DNA of 64,000 nucleotides. Source: Macrocystis pyrifera (lineage: Eukaryota > Sar > Phaeophyceae > Laminariales > Laminariaceae). Positions 13,101 through 37,235 of the stretch are shown here, piece after piece. Each line of letters opens with the position of its first letter. The first letter of the stretch is position 1. The translations under genes and the position numbers were made by a program. The stretch covers positions 6,652,689-6,716,688 of the forward strand of contig JASSKH010000025.1 in assembly GCA_031763025.1 (NCBI GenBank), given 5' to 3'. The notes beneath the pieces were generated by a model that was not told the origin of the DNA, ran no database searches, and saw only the letters and a list, made by a program, of their open reading frames with translations.

Positions 13101-15440
13101 CGCAGGCTTTCTTTTACTTCCCCATCCTTCTTGTGGCCCGCGTGAGCTGGGTGATGCAGTCGTTCATGTACGTGTTCTCTTCCCTGCCCGGAGCAGAGAT
13201 GTGGGCCACGAAGGGGTCGAACAACGTCCGGGGCCAGTCTCTCGCCGACAAGCTCGAGGTGCGTCGTTGTGGTGGAGTAGGGGATCCCCACAATAATGCC
13301 GGTGCTCGATGTAGTGCCGGTGAAGTCGCTGGGCACAGGTGGGATTTACCGGTGTAGCAGTGTGCGGAATAATGCCGGTGTCCGCTGTATTGCCGGTGTA
13401 GTTGGCCTGGCGCATATATACCGGCACTGTAGGGGGACCGGCACGGTTACTCTTAAGGCTTTATTTACCCTGGCGTGGGGGTATTCTGTCGATTTTGGTG
13501 TGCCGGTAGTTTTACGGTGGTATACGGTAGCTCAGTACGTGGGTGGAAGGAGAGCACCTCACAACAGCGTACCGCATGGAAGTTCTGCACGCCGGGTCTT
13601 TCACTCTGCTCTGGTGCCGGTCACGACCAAGCGCGCTCTCAGGGCGGCGAGAACGAACAGCTGTAGATATGTTTGAAGTCTGCAGAGTAGTTGATGCGGG
13701 GGACCTCTAGTAAATAGGACCTACGGCACACACAAAAACCTATATATTTCGGTATTTTTGCCATGAATGTTTTGGTCCTATTTACTGTGGTCCCACGTAA
13801 TAGTACACATGTGTCCCATGATTTGTGTGGATTGTGCGTGGCCCGGTTTTGTGTGTTTGGTGTATTGAGTGTGTTCATGATTTGTGTTGGTCCGTGTCCA
13901 TGATTTTTGTGTTTCGTGTGAGTGTGGTTTCATGGGGTTTGTGCGTCTGTATGTGTCCATGGGTTGTGTTGTTCCATGCCTTGTGTTGTTTCCACGGGTA
14001 TGTTTCTTGTAAATATATACGTGGTTGGCGTGTCCATGCCCTCCCCCCCCGCCGTACGTGTTCCAGGCGCTCTTCAGATTGGAACTCGTCGCTGCCGAGC
14101 AAAGTTTAAGTAAAGAGCAGTATCGATAGCAGTTGGGACTTTTTTTGTGTTGCTTTTTCTACGTTTTGTTCGCGTTTATTTTTGCATACCTGGTACCAGT
14201 ATTTTTTTAATTCTATGAGCTTGTGTATTTTTTTTTTTCCGGTAACTATTGCACCGCAAGTAAATTATATATCACGCTCTCCCCCTCCCTCCCCCCCCTC
14301 CCTCCCGCCTCCCACATTGATACCCCCTACCTTGCCGGGCAACGCCTCTCGATCATATTTCCCCCCCCCCAAGGGCGCCGGCTTGATTGCGCACCTCATG
14401 TGGATGGCGTACCTTGCCCTACACTTGGGTTTCCTGAAGACCTTGGCGTTTTTCACGATCGCTCAGTGCGGCTGCGGCATCTTCCTGGCCCTTGTGTTCG
14501 GGCTCGGGCACAACGGGATGGCCACGTACGACGCTGACGCCCGACCTGACTTCTGGAAGCTTCAGGTGTGTATCTCTTGACTTACATGTTTGTACAGAGT
14601 TTTAGCTACCTGGTATATATATATATATCGTTGCAGCAATATAAATTCATCCATTCTGCTCTTTTTGCTTTTCTTGTTTTTTTTTATGTTTTTTAACCCT
14701 TTTAGTGCTGCAGTCCCGTTTTAGGGACAAATCACTTGGAATTAGAGTGGTTGTCCCCAAATCGAGACTGCGGTACTAAAGAGGTTAATAGGATAACGAG
14801 TCTACCTTTTACTTCCAACAATTTTAATTATGCCACGTATGAATATATATATATATATATAAATATATGTATATGCAGTCATGCAGGCCTTTCGAAGTGT
14901 GTCCACCATCGGTGATCCACTGTGAAGACAAACAGGTTGACCTACAGGTAGTGCTTGATCGGTATCTATCAGGACGCGTCCACTGAAGACAGATGTTCTC
15001 ATACCACTTGCGGGAGACCCTGAAGGGTCAAGCTGAGAGAGTTGGAAGCGAAAGCGGGGCGGGTGGAGAGGGGGGGGGGGCCATGCCCTCTATATAGCGT
15101 AGCCGGCATATATTCCATGTTTCTTCCCAATCTCGCTCAGATATTTCCGAAAATTCCGTGTTGGATATTTACGAGTTTTCACGTCCTGGAAAAACGGGGC
15201 GCTGAGAAAACGATCGCACCCCGCCCCCCCATCGTGTGCGAAGTCAGCCCCCTTGGCCGTAATCTCCAGTAGTGGTTTGCTACTCGGGCTCAACATGGCA
15301 ACAACTCACTCGCAGGATTCGGGTGGGGGGTGGGGGGGGTGGCGGGGGGCACCGCAGCTACACAGCGTGCGTGCGCGCGCGGCAAGACCGCCAGGATTGA
15401 TACGATAGCGGTTCTTGAAGTCTTGGGGTGTTCTTGTTTG

Positions 15441-15480
<40 letters not shown>

Positions 15481-16241
15481 GACTTTTGATGGTGATGTTG
15501 CTGGTGTACGATGTTTTTTTGTCGGCGGTGTCGTTTCCTCCTGCTTGAATATTTGTATATACTGGTGTATGTATATATTTATATATACCAGGTATATTGT
15601 AAATATATAATATTTCTTATATTGGTATTGTTTTTTAGCGTCACCTTGGGGGTTAAGGGTTGCAGTAAAAGGCATATACTACTTGCTGTAAGTAGACGCA
15701 CCATATATATTGTTTTTCGTCATGCTTTTTCTCCGCAGCTTCTGGACGAAGGCCGTGGTCACCAGTGTCGTCCCCTCTGCCCCCTGGTGTGTGTGCCTTC
15801 AATTTATCACGCATGGAGTTAAATTTCCCACTTCTCGTCGATTTTCAACAGATGCTGCTGACGCAAAAGCTCTCGCGCGCGCTTTCCGCTAATCATTTCT
15901 TTATGCAAGAAAAAGTCACTACCAGCGTACACTCGGTGAGAATTGAACCCGCGTAGTTATTCTTCGTATAGCACGAGGATCACATGTAGACCAACCAACC
16001 CATCGGGCACTAAAATCAACACAAACATCACAATTATTGATAAAAAAAAAAATTACGCGCACGCCGCGGGCATTGCAGGGATGCGTGGGTCTATGGTTAT
16101 ACGACTACGACCATGCATGATATCGAGTACACCTCCCCCCCCCCCCCCCCCCCCCCCCCTGTCTCGAAAGGGATGCGTGGGTCAACGGTCAAAGATGACG
16201 TCAGGCAAGCAACGAATTAGTGTGCGCCCCCTGCCCCCCCT

Positions 16242-16288
<47 letters not shown>

Positions 16289-16548
16289 AGGTCACCACCA
16301 CCCGTAATGTCACAAGCACGCCTTTCGTGGATTGGTTCTGCGGGGGGCTCCAGTATCAGGTCGACCACCACCTCTTCCCCCAGATTCCCCGCCACAACCT
16401 CCGGAAAGTCCACACCTTGGTAGAGTCCTTCTGCAGGCACCACGGGGTGAACTACCACGAGGCCAGCATGTGGCAGGGGACGAAGGAGGTGCTCTCGCAC
16501 CTCGGCAGCGTGTCTGCGGAATTCATCGCGGAGTTCCCGGCTATGTAG
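5549..16548 (+). CDS. Delta-6 front-end fatty acid desaturase with fused cytochrome b5, nine exons
   Basis: Predicted exons are 5549-5662, 6356-6436, 7915-8135, 9411-9579, 11062-11209, 11911-12011, 13106-13258, 14374-14565 and 16291-16548: 1437 nt, 478 residues plus TAG. Every junction is GT-AG and in phase (exon 3 ends GA, exon 4 supplies C; exon 5 ends G, exon 6 supplies GC). The N-terminal cytochrome b5 domain has its haem motif HPGG at residues 66-69. Histidine boxes are HDFLHH (189-194), HNTHH (226-230) and QVDHH (416-420); glutamine as the first residue of box 3 marks front-end desaturases. Length matches diatom delta-6 enzymes (~477), and similarity is strong along the whole chain, including FTHAGDD, WKNKHN and GHNGMATY. 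The expected role is insertion of a delta-6 double bond in C18 acyl chains in the ER, the entry to EPA/ARA synthesis. The start lies in a good context (GGAACCATGG). Substrate preference cannot be read from sequence. Confidence 0.93.
5959..6035. repeat. Short hairpin element with CACTCTGTCCG ends
   Basis: CACTCTGTCCGGAAATGTAC at the left is matched, with few mismatches, by the reverse complement of the right end (GTACATTTTCGGACAGAGTG). A third half-copy follows at 6065-6091 (TTTCTGTCCGAAAATGTAAG). Related motifs (TTTCCGAACAGAGTG) occur near 40985. It is probably a small MITE; target duplication is not clear. Confidence 0.6.
6143..6235. repeat. Hairpin MITE with ATACCAGTCTGATC ends
   Basis: ATACCAGTCTGATC opens the element and its exact reverse complement GATCAGACTGGTAT closes it 93 bp later. 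Inside both ends lie ATATAAGG-like stretches. A relative with ends ATACACCACTCTGGTC lies at 23597-23685. No coding capacity. Confidence 0.65.
6437..7914 (+). other. Desaturase intron 2, with C-rich stretches
   Basis: Donor GTGGGA, acceptor TTTCAG. C runs lie at 7141-7167 and 7690-7707, followed by a ~150-nt C/T-rich stretch just before the acceptor that would serve as polypyrimidine tract. No other feature is recognised. Confidence 0.8.
8136..9410 (+). other. Desaturase intron 3, with MITE-1 copy and decayed relative
   Basis: Donor GTGAGT, acceptor CGTCAG preceded by a C-rich tract (9356-9380). A MITE-1 copy lies at 8926-9028, and a much-decayed relative at about 9055-9155 keeps GGGGGACC, a central ACAAAAACCT and TTTTGGTCC. 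Confidence 0.75.
8926..9028 (-). mobile_element. MITE-1 copy
   Basis: Terminal inverted repeats GGCCATAGTAAATAGGACC and GGTCCTATTAACTATGGTCC. Orientation is taken from the central ACAAAAACCTATATATTT (reverse of the 4198 copy). Confidence 0.85.
9965..10069 (-). mobile_element. MITE-1 copy
   Basis: Begins TTACGGGGGACGATAG after TA; the right end is worn (ATGGCCCCCCCTGCTA). The central segment ACACAAAAACCTGTACATTT sets orientation. Confidence 0.8.
10072..10179 (+). mobile_element. MITE-1 copy
   Basis: Begins TTACGGGGGTCCATAG two bases after the previous copy and ends AACTATGGACCCCCCCAATA. Core AGTAAAAAAATAGGCAAATA. Confidence 0.85.
11623..11689 (+). repeat. CR-A repeat, 3' fragment
   Basis: Carries the conserved GCATTGTAGGGATGCGAGGG and CTACGGCCGTGCATGATATC segments and the junction GAGTACGC. 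Here it leads into CR-B rather than into poly(C). Confidence 0.8.
11690..11826 (+). repeat. CR-B repeat with C-rich tail
   Basis: Begins AACGTAATGAGCCCAATCG and carries GGAGGTGTCTCTACTAGGAG, CGGTGCTCCGTCTCGAAAGG and a GCAAGCAACAAATGAGTACG-like end, followed directly by a C-rich tract. Confidence 0.8.
12012..13105 (+). other. Desaturase intron 6, with MITE-1 and a 66-bp tandem duplication
   Basis: Donor GTTAGT, acceptor CCGCAG. A MITE-1 copy starts only 22 nt past the donor. At about 12795-12932 a ~66-bp unit (CCCTCTTGGCGAATAGGAAC ... GTACTGCAGTCTCGCCGCAT) is repeated twice in tandem. Confidence 0.75.
12034..12137 (+). mobile_element. MITE-1 copy next to a splice donor
   Basis: TTGCGGGGGACCATAGTAAA ... 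TTTACTATGGTCCTCCGTA; core AGTAAAAATAGGTAAATGTA. It lies in intron 6, 22 nt after the exon 6 donor. Confidence 0.85.
13292..13431 (-). mobile_element. CCGG-MITE copy
   Basis: Ends AATAATGCCGG and CCGGCACTGT are inverted. Internally it shares TTCCGCACACTGCTACACCGG and AATCCCACCTGTGCC (reverse strand) with copies at 38838-38983 and 63584-63723. Confidence 0.75.
13693..13800 (-). mobile_element. MITE-1 copy
   Basis: GATGCGGGGGACCTCTAGTAAA ends are worn but the right end TTACTGTGGTCCCACGTAA pairs with the left. Core ACACAAAAACCTATATATTT. Confidence 0.8.
15737..15935 (+). repeat. CTGGAC repeat family, copy 1
   Basis: Shares AGCTTCTGGACGAAGGCCGTGGTCAC (here with a 1-nt gap), GTGTCGTC, TATCACGCATGGAGTTAAAT and CTCGTCGATTTTC with copies at 59009-59220 (+) and 32095-32302 (-). 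The nature of the family is unknown. Confidence 0.6.
16068..16160 (+). repeat. CR-A 3' fragment with poly(C) tail
   Basis: GCATTGCAGGGATGCGTGGG to CATGCATGATATCGAGTACA, followed by a T-interrupted C tract of about 25 nt, then directly by CR-B sequence (GTCTCGAAAGGGATGCGTGG). Confidence 0.8.
16161..16242 (+). repeat. CR-B 3' fragment leading into poly(C)
   Basis: GTCTCGAAAGGGATGCGTGG through AGGCAAGCAACGAATTAGTG, then C-rich sequence that merges with the 46-C run before exon 9. Confidence 0.7.
16243..16288 (+). repeat. Poly(C) run used as polypyrimidine tract of exon 9
   Basis: Forty-six uninterrupted C residues are followed immediately by AG and the first codon of the last desaturase exon (GTC ACC ACC). 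Confidence 0.85.
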
Positions 16549-16695
16549 GCGGTGCTTTTGACGAGGGTAGCTTTTGTTTGTGTTTGTTTTATTTGTCGGG
16601 GGCGAGGGAGATTTTTTAGGGTGCTTTTTTGTTTTCGGGGAGGTTGCGGATTTGGAGTTTTTTTTTTTGGGGGGGGGGGGGGGGGGCTGAGAATC

Positions 16696-16725
16696 GCGGA
16701 GTTCATTGCGGAGTTCCCGGCTATG
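16696..16725 (+). repeat. Duplicate of the desaturase C-terminal coding end, in the 3' flank
   Basis: This 30-nt stretch matches 16516-16545 (codons A-E-F-I-A-E-F-P-A-M) at 28 of 30 positions. Both differences are third-position and synonymous (GAA/GAG, ATC/ATT). In the copy the reading frame runs on (M-E-G-D-G...) for about 25 more codons instead of stopping. Confidence 0.75.
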
Positions 16726-16736
16726 GAGGGGGATGG

Positions 16737-16742
16737 AATAAA
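16737..16742 (+). terminator. Possible polyadenylation signal AATAAA
   Basis: AATAAA lies 189 nt past the desaturase stop codon. It is the nearest canonical signal downstream, but many algae do not rely on it. Confidence 0.3.
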
Positions 16743-19700
16743 GGCCAACTTGCATCCGACATACTGGTGTGGAGGTCAAGTGGTCGTGGAGCAAGACCGA
16801 TGAACAGACGCGTTGTATTGGGGAGGGGAGAGGAGAGAGCAGTGCGTCAGTGTGGTACTGGTCGGTGCAAGCGGCACGGGTAGCCTGGGATCTATACCAT
16901 GAACATGACAAAAAGGCGGCTTTTTCGGACGTCGCCGTCGTTGCTCATTCATGCGCTTCTCGCCTTGTGTATTTCATCTTGTCTTTTACTGATCAGGTTT
17001 TTGAGGTTCAGTTTTTTTTTTTTTTTCTTGCTTCCTTTTGTTTTTTTTCCTGGTGGTGCTTTGTAGCGTCCACTCGATGCTGTCATATGTGCACCATGAA
17101 ACGGAGTGAAAGACAGGGAGAGAGAGGGACGAGACAAACAGGCAGACGGAGAAAATACGATGGGGGAAGTGATTTGGTTGATTGATAAAAGTCGTGATCG
17201 TGACCGGTCTACTATATACCCGTGGCACATTTTTTGTGTTTTCACGTGTTTTTTTTTGCCGATTCGACTCTCGTCTCTTTTTCTCTCCTTTTTTTTTTTT
17301 TTCGTTGTTTTCTCACACTTTTTTTTATTTCATGTCCTCCTTTTTTTTCTCTCTCTTTCTTCGGCTCTCTTGAGGTATATGCCTCTTTTTATGGTGTACG
17401 TGTATGCACGTGCGTGTGTCTGTGCTTTTGCGTCTTTCGCGTTCTTTATTTGTTGTATATTTTTTGGGGGGCACTGCGCGCGTCGCGTGTGGCTCTCATG
17501 AAGCAGAAGCACACTATCACCCACCAACGCCCACACCACCAGCACCAAAAACACCAGCGTCAACGCCGAACGCCACCACCGCGTGTAAGGGCGGACAGAT
17601 GCGTTGCTGTGTGTAGCATGCCTATATATGCATCTGCTGCGCGTTGCATATGCAGGCAAGCGGTGTTTTGCTAGCTGTGGCGGGCGGCTTTTTTCTCATG
17701 TTTTCCTTCTTCATATTTCGCTGGCTGAATGTCGTGCAATTTTTTATTTTTTTTTTCGGGCTGTAAGTATTGAGCGATGAGTACGTGGACTTACCGAGAG
17801 AGATCGGGGCCGGGTCTCTGAGTCGGCGTCGGTCGTGGATAGGTGGTTACCCTCGTGTATCTCGTCTCGGCTCGATTGCGAGAGACTTCTGAGGAAGATG
17901 AGATGAGGGGAGATGTCAAAACGTTGGCTGCCCACGAGCGCGTCTACTGGTCCACCCCCTTGCTCCTTGCGGGAGGTAGAAGGCGGTATGTTGGGGGGGA
18001 GGGGGTTGTGTAACCCCCCGTATATTTTGCCTTCTCTTGATTTTCGATCGTGCTAAAATTAGTTAGGTTGGGTTTCTGGGGTGCATAAGGCGGTGGGTCG
18101 TTTGGGGGGGGGCGGTGTTTTGGTACCCCTCCCCCTTCTCTTTCTTCTGCTTCTTTTATCATGGTATTAGTGAGTTTGGGTTACGGGGATGCAGAAGGCG
18201 GTGAAGTGGGAGAAGGACAGGGCACGGGCTGTCTGCTTGGCCCCGTTCTCCTTTCTCCCCAACGTGCTAATATTGTGAAGTCGGGTCTCTGGGAGACAGA
18301 CGGCGGTGGGGGCAGCCGGGGGGGGGGGGGGGGGGGGGGGGGGGGTTGTTTTCGCGTGTTTTCGTGGAAATAGTATTTTTTTTACGCCCCCCAGTTCATG
18401 TCACTGCGGAAACGTACTGTTGAGGCGTTGAAAGGGGGGACCACGCGTTATCAATAGTTACGAGCAACGATATAGGGTAGCTCGGCCCCGGGGGGGGGGG
18501 TCGAGGGGGAGGGGCATAGGGGACAGATGATGTTACAAGAACAAGGGTAGCTGAAAAAAAAGTGTTACGAACGCTTGTTTGTTGTTGTTAAGGCTCTTGC
18601 CCCGCCAGGCTGTTAAGACACGCTGGGTAGGCACAGGCGGGCGAAAGTCAAAATTTACGTTTGATTCACTTAACTTTTTATGTCGCTCTTTTCGTGGCTC
18701 GGCTCTCGGCGTCGGCTTTTTTACGCTGTTGTTGTTGGTTCTTCGTTGAAAACAGTCGACCCCTGTTGAGCAGGCGAGAGAGGATGCACGCGGCTGGCCT
18801 GGGCCTGTTGCCAAAATGATCGAGCCCTGCTAAGATGATGATATAGCGGCACAATATATAGCTCATTTCTCTGCAATCTATCGGTTATCCCGTGCTCGCA
18901 ACACAGAATCTACAACAAAAACGTCCCAATAGAAAAGAAAAAGAAAACGAAGTAAGCCACTCACTACGGTACACCAGCGCGGGTGCGGTGGGGGGGGGCT
19001 TGTTGTCGAAAAAATCCGGGGCTACTGTAGTATTATATGCACGGGCCGAGTCAGACCTCGCGGGTCGGGTTGGGGTCATGACCCGTGAAGAGCTCTGAAA
19101 GAATGGAGCCCTCTGGAGGTGCGGGGGGGAGGGGGGGCGGGTTAAGTAGTTTGTTGCCCTTCTTTCCCCTTTTGGCCCACATGGAGTGTGTTTTTATCTC
19201 CGGGCACGGATGGACATGTGACCGCCGACAGGTGGTGCGATGCGTTTACTTTAATATGCGGGAGTTGCAATAGAGGAGGGGCGTGCAGGCGTTTCGTTGG
19301 TCGGTCGGTTGGTTGATGTTTGGTTTGGTTGTTGTGGCGTTCGTTTGTTTAGCAGTTCGTTGAGTTCGGGATATTCTATACCTGGTATGTAGTAGTAGAG
19401 ACTACGAATCGAGATCAAAAAGACCTACAAGAATATGGTACTATTAAAAGCGATTGTATTTTCAACCCAAACCATAAAAAGAAAGGTGTTTGCCCGCGTA
19501 TTCGGGAGGGACGCACGAGGTATGTTCACAAAAAAAATGTTATTTTTTTGTGATTGTACGTACCAACCGTATATCACCCCAGTCGAGATCCACGTATAGC
19601 GACCCAAAAAGTGCACACCTTAGACAGATCATACAGATGATGATCCATCTATCTGTCTGATCTGTCTACTGTAGATCATCTAGTTCCTCCTCACCTGCCG

Positions 19701-20383
19701 TTGCGAGAGCTTGTGCGGGATCTGCACGCATAGTACAGATCCAACCCAGAAAGCCTGCGATGTGTTGTATGCAGATTTTACGGATCCCACCCGGCCACAT
19801 AAGCTAAGCATATGAGAACAAACAAGGAATCGGGAAAATATATCTGGCTTGAAAAATCCCTAGGTTTACCTGCTGTAGGGCTTATTTGACTTCGAGAGGT
19901 CCGAAAGGGCAGGTCTGTCTGTCGCCGCCCCGTACCCATCCATTACCAAAGATGTCGGGAGACAGGACGTTCACCCCTTGACAGACAGCACCTTTGCTTG
20001 ACCTTGACATGCCCTGACCGACACCAAATTACTATGTTTCAGTGAAAACACTCTGTCCTACACCGTTGACAGCGCGCGTTTTGCCTTGCTCGACACGTCT
20101 CCTGACACCTTTTTTTGCCCAATACTGCAATGAAACGGTCTGCTCTAACTGCGCCAACTTTTGTAGCCAATCAGCTGTCCCCAAAACCTTTACGACCCGG
20201 TACAAGAAATGACCGCTTGGGGACACAGCAGTATTCATACGAAAATGGTCCTTGCATTTCCGGACGTAAAAAGAACCTCGAGTCCGCACAAACAGGGGTG
20301 CAATCGCTTTTCAGCGCTCGATTTTTTTCCGAACAAATAAATATCGAACGACACTTTCTACGACACGTTCTACGATAGAGGTA
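16743..20383. other. Gene-poor intergenic stretch between convergent genes
   Basis: No supported gene. It holds T-rich stretches (16990-17370), a 28-G run at 18318-18345, and one copy of the GATC repeat at 19620-19810. Short open frames here look like chance. Confidence 0.6.
19620..19810 (+). repeat. GATC repeat copy
   Basis: GATCCATCTATCTGTCTGAT, TAGATCATCTAGTTCCTCCT, CACCTGCCGTTGCGAGAGCT, GTACAGATCCAACCCAGAAA. Confidence 0.7.
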
Positions 20384-20470
20384 GCACATTTCCGCTAAAG
20401 CGTTTTCTGAATGACGGGGCTCCTTAGCCCAAAATCGTCGGGATACCAATCATGTTTCGAAAAATGACCG

Positions 20471-20546
<76 letters not shown>

Positions 20547-20675
20547 GTACACTCGGGTCATGGGACTGTTCGTTGGGATGCAATTCGATTTTTGCTGAAA
20601 TCAGTTTTCGGGTGAGGTATGGAGCTCCTTAAGGTCAAGTGAGGAGCCTCTCAGAAAAACAAAAAGTTCACCTCT
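20384..20675 (+). repeat. Dispersed repeat G, copy interrupted by 73-nt poly(G)
   Basis: Aligns along ~200 bp with 40434-40650: AGCACATTTCCGCT, CCCAAAATCGTC, CATGTTTCGAAAAATGAC, GCTCCTTAAGGTCAAGTGAG. Where the other copy has only GTTTTTGTATACTTGGG, this copy has GCG followed by 73 G residues and TTGTACACTCGGG. Confidence 0.75.
20472..20544 (+). repeat. Poly(G) run, 73 nt
   Basis: Uninterrupted G residues, inside repeat G. Confidence 0.95.
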
Positions 20676-20904
20676 ATATGCTGCAGCATGCGTCGAAACA
20701 AGAGGCGTCTTTCGGCAAGATCTGGACGAGAGAGAGAGAGCCTCCCGAAAAACATACATTTTTTCGTCTTCAGTATTCAGCACCCTTACCGATGTCGAGG
20801 GAACGAGCACCGATAAACGATCGCACATACGCCTGCGCGAAAGTCAGCGCTGCTTACGGTACAGTCAAGTGTTATCGTAAGGATTTGACCCCGGGCTGGG
20901 TAAT

Positions 20905-21012
20905 CAATCGGTCTTTTACCCCTATACTATAGCTCAGCAGGTAATACCTTCACCTTTGGCGTCGCCGGCAGGACACGGGTTCGAACCTCACTTCGAACGT
21001 TTCTTTTTTTAC
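20905..21012 (+). ncRNA. tRNA-like pol III promoter unit (pseudo-tRNA or SINE head)
   Basis: TAGCTCAGCAGG fits the A box (TRGYNNARYNGG) exactly; GGTTCGAACCT fits the B box at 10 of 11 positions about 45 nt on, and a T7 run follows the body. The cloverleaf does not close: acceptor and T stems mismatch badly, so a working tRNA is unlikely. A partial second copy lies at 21165-21240 (GGATTACCCTGGGCTG, CAGCTCAGTAGTCAATACC). Confidence 0.4.
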
Positions 21013-21294
21013 AGAAACGCTTGCGCGTGCGCCCCTAGAAAACAAAACACCTCTCCCTGGTTCCCCAGGTGCTATTGAAACGAAGCGGGTAGGTCAGCGT
21101 ACGGCCCCGCATACGGTACCGACGCCCCAAAGATCCCGCCGTTCAGAGGGGGGGATAGTGTTACAAGGATTACCCTGGGCTGTGTAATCGATCGGTCTTT
21201 TACCCCTATTCAGCTCAGTAGTCAATACCTTCACGTAAGGGTACACGAAAAAAATCACGACACCCCACATTTTTTTGGGGGGTCCCAGACACGA

Positions 21295-21296
<2 letters not shown>

Positions 21297-21327
<31 letters not shown>
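21297..21327 (+). repeat. Poly(G) run, 31 nt
   Basis: Uninterrupted G residues between ACGAGA and AACAAAATC. Confidence 0.95.
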
Positions 21328-21328
<1 letters not shown>

Positions 21329-21884
21329 ACAAAATCAAGTAAAACAAAACTGACATAAACTTGTTTTTCTTTTCAAAATTTCTTGACAAAAAATCCCAAC
21401 CCGGTATTAAATAGTTTGGTTTCGTGCCCGACATGGTGGCGAGCGTGGCTCCGTTGTCTTTTATTTTTTCGTTCACCCTTCGGGCACAGCACGTATGACA
21501 CGAGACTATCGCCAAAAGGTTTTCCTACCCTGACTTCAAGAACCTCGTCCCTAAAAATCATGGGACAGATTACTACCACCTGATAGGGAATTAACTAAAA
21601 ACACCAACACATCTACTGTACCAATGCTGTAACTCTTCAAGTTAGACTCCCAACAAGGTAGTGTGTGCAACTTAAAATGTGCCTGGTGTATTTTAATATT
21701 TCGACCCTCGCTTTCACTTTCTGAAAAAACTTATCCCATACTAATTTCAAGTAATTCGTGTCCCAAAACGTGGGTGCACGCACGCACGCATTTCTGGGGT
21801 TGAAAGCATTTTTCTTCCAACTTCTCAAAATCTCACGTCTACTCTTGACTCCGTCTTTCACTGCACCAAGAAGATCAGACGACT

Positions 21885-22331
21885 GCCGGGATGAGAAGGG
21901 TATATTGCCATATGACCTCGGCCATGCATGGCATAAGTAACGCCCCCACCCCCCCACCCCCCCAACACCCCACCCGAACGCATGCCTCCCCCCTCATCCC
22001 CCCCCTCCCCCCTGGTCCATGGTCGGTGGAAACCCGACGTGCTCCGTCCCGGCATTGTAGGGATGCGAGGGTCCATAGCCATACGACATACGGCCATGCA
22101 TGATAATGAGTACACCCCCCCCCCCCCCCCCCCTAATTCCCCTCTCTCCTCCTGCAACTTCCCCGCCTTTCTTAAAACTTGTAAAATCAGACCCATGCCA
22201 CCTAAGCCGTCGGGTCCCCTCGCCCCCCAACTAGGGCTATGCATGACATCGAGTATACCCTCCCCCCCTCTCTTCTCTCCCCCCCCTCTCTCTCCAGCCT
22301 TCTGCCCCACCCAATATGATCAACAAGAACG
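21885..22331 (+). repeat. Cluster of CR-A 3' fragments with C-rich tails
   Basis: Fragments end at about 21940 (CATGCATGGCATAAGTAACGC), 22108 (CATGCATGATAATGAGTACA) and 22252 (ATGCATGACATCGAGTATAC), each followed by a C-rich tract. The middle one extends back to the TCGGTGGAAACCCGACGTGC segment. Confidence 0.75.
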
Positions 22332-36556
<14,225 letters not shown>

Positions 36557-37235
36557 CTTCGAAGCCGAAAGTGTGTCACGCTGGTTGCTGGTCAGTCATG
36601 TTTCGGGGGCGAAGGACGGAGTTGTACGATAACACCAACATATTCGTTTTTTTGGGGACGGGGGTTAACGAGACTGTCAAAAATGCCAATGAAAAGATTC
36701 GTTGCGTTATCGACCAGATCTAGGGCAGGATCCAGGATCAATCAGGATATCACTGATACCAGTAGGTTGACTGGCGAATCCAAGGCGGTTTACATCGTCG
36801 TGATATAGCATTGATAATCTGACAGCCCGCGGGTGTCTCTATGATACCTACCCCCCCCTTCCCTGCGTTTGTTTACACGATAATACCATTGATTACGGGG
36901 AACAATAGTAAGTAAGACCAAATATTAATATTGGTAGTAAAAAGAGGAAGAAATGTGTTTTTTTGTGTGTACGGAGGTCCTATTTACGATGGTCCCCCGT
37001 AAGAGCAGGTGCTACTCGCACACGTACGTACAGCAGCAGTACCTCTACAATGCATACCAGGTATTTTAAGGGGCTCGATTCAAGTCGAAATGGAACATGT
37101 ACGATCTACGAGTACACAGTCGGAGGCAAAAATAAAAAGAATGGCATGTATGGTAGTGGAGGGTGATACACTTCTTTCGAACAACGAAAACATGAACTGG
37201 AATTATTCTGAGCAATTCATTTGGAACGAGAGTTG
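36557..37235. other. Upstream flank of the KsgA-like gene
   Basis: No gene seen. A MITE-1 copy lies at 36893-37002. No TATA-like promoter can be called with confidence. Confidence 0.5.
36893..37002 (+). mobile_element. MITE-1 copy
   Basis: TTACGGGGAACAATAGTAAG ... TTTACGATGGTCCCCCGTAA, preceded by GA rather than TA; core AGTAAAAAGAGGAAGAAATG. Confidence 0.8.

Larger units (their letters stand above)
13259..14373 (+). other. Desaturase intron 7, with two MITE families
   Basis: Donor GTGCGT, acceptor CCCCCAAG with a C-rich polypyrimidine tract. It contains a CCGG-MITE (13292-13431) and a MITE-1 (13693-13800). The direct join of exons 7 and 8 reproduces the diatom LE-KAG region as LE-GAG, so no exon is missing here. 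Confidence 0.75.
14566..16290 (+). other. Desaturase intron 8, closed by a 46-C polypyrimidine tract
   Basis: Donor GTGTGT, acceptor CAG at 16288-16290. It holds a CAR-like repeat (15737-15935), a (TTG)n run at 15438-15480, CR-A and CR-B copies, and an unbroken C run (16243-16288) reaching the acceptor. Confidence 0.8.

Noticed and set aside
14042-14110. Extra desaturase exon (ALFRLELVAAEQS)
   Set aside because: Exons 7 and 8 already join in phase and match the diatom protein without a gap; the candidate has no homology.
15930-16005. tRNA gene on the minus strand (GGTTCAATTCTC)
   Set aside because: A B-box-like string is present but neither the T stem nor the acceptor stem pairs.
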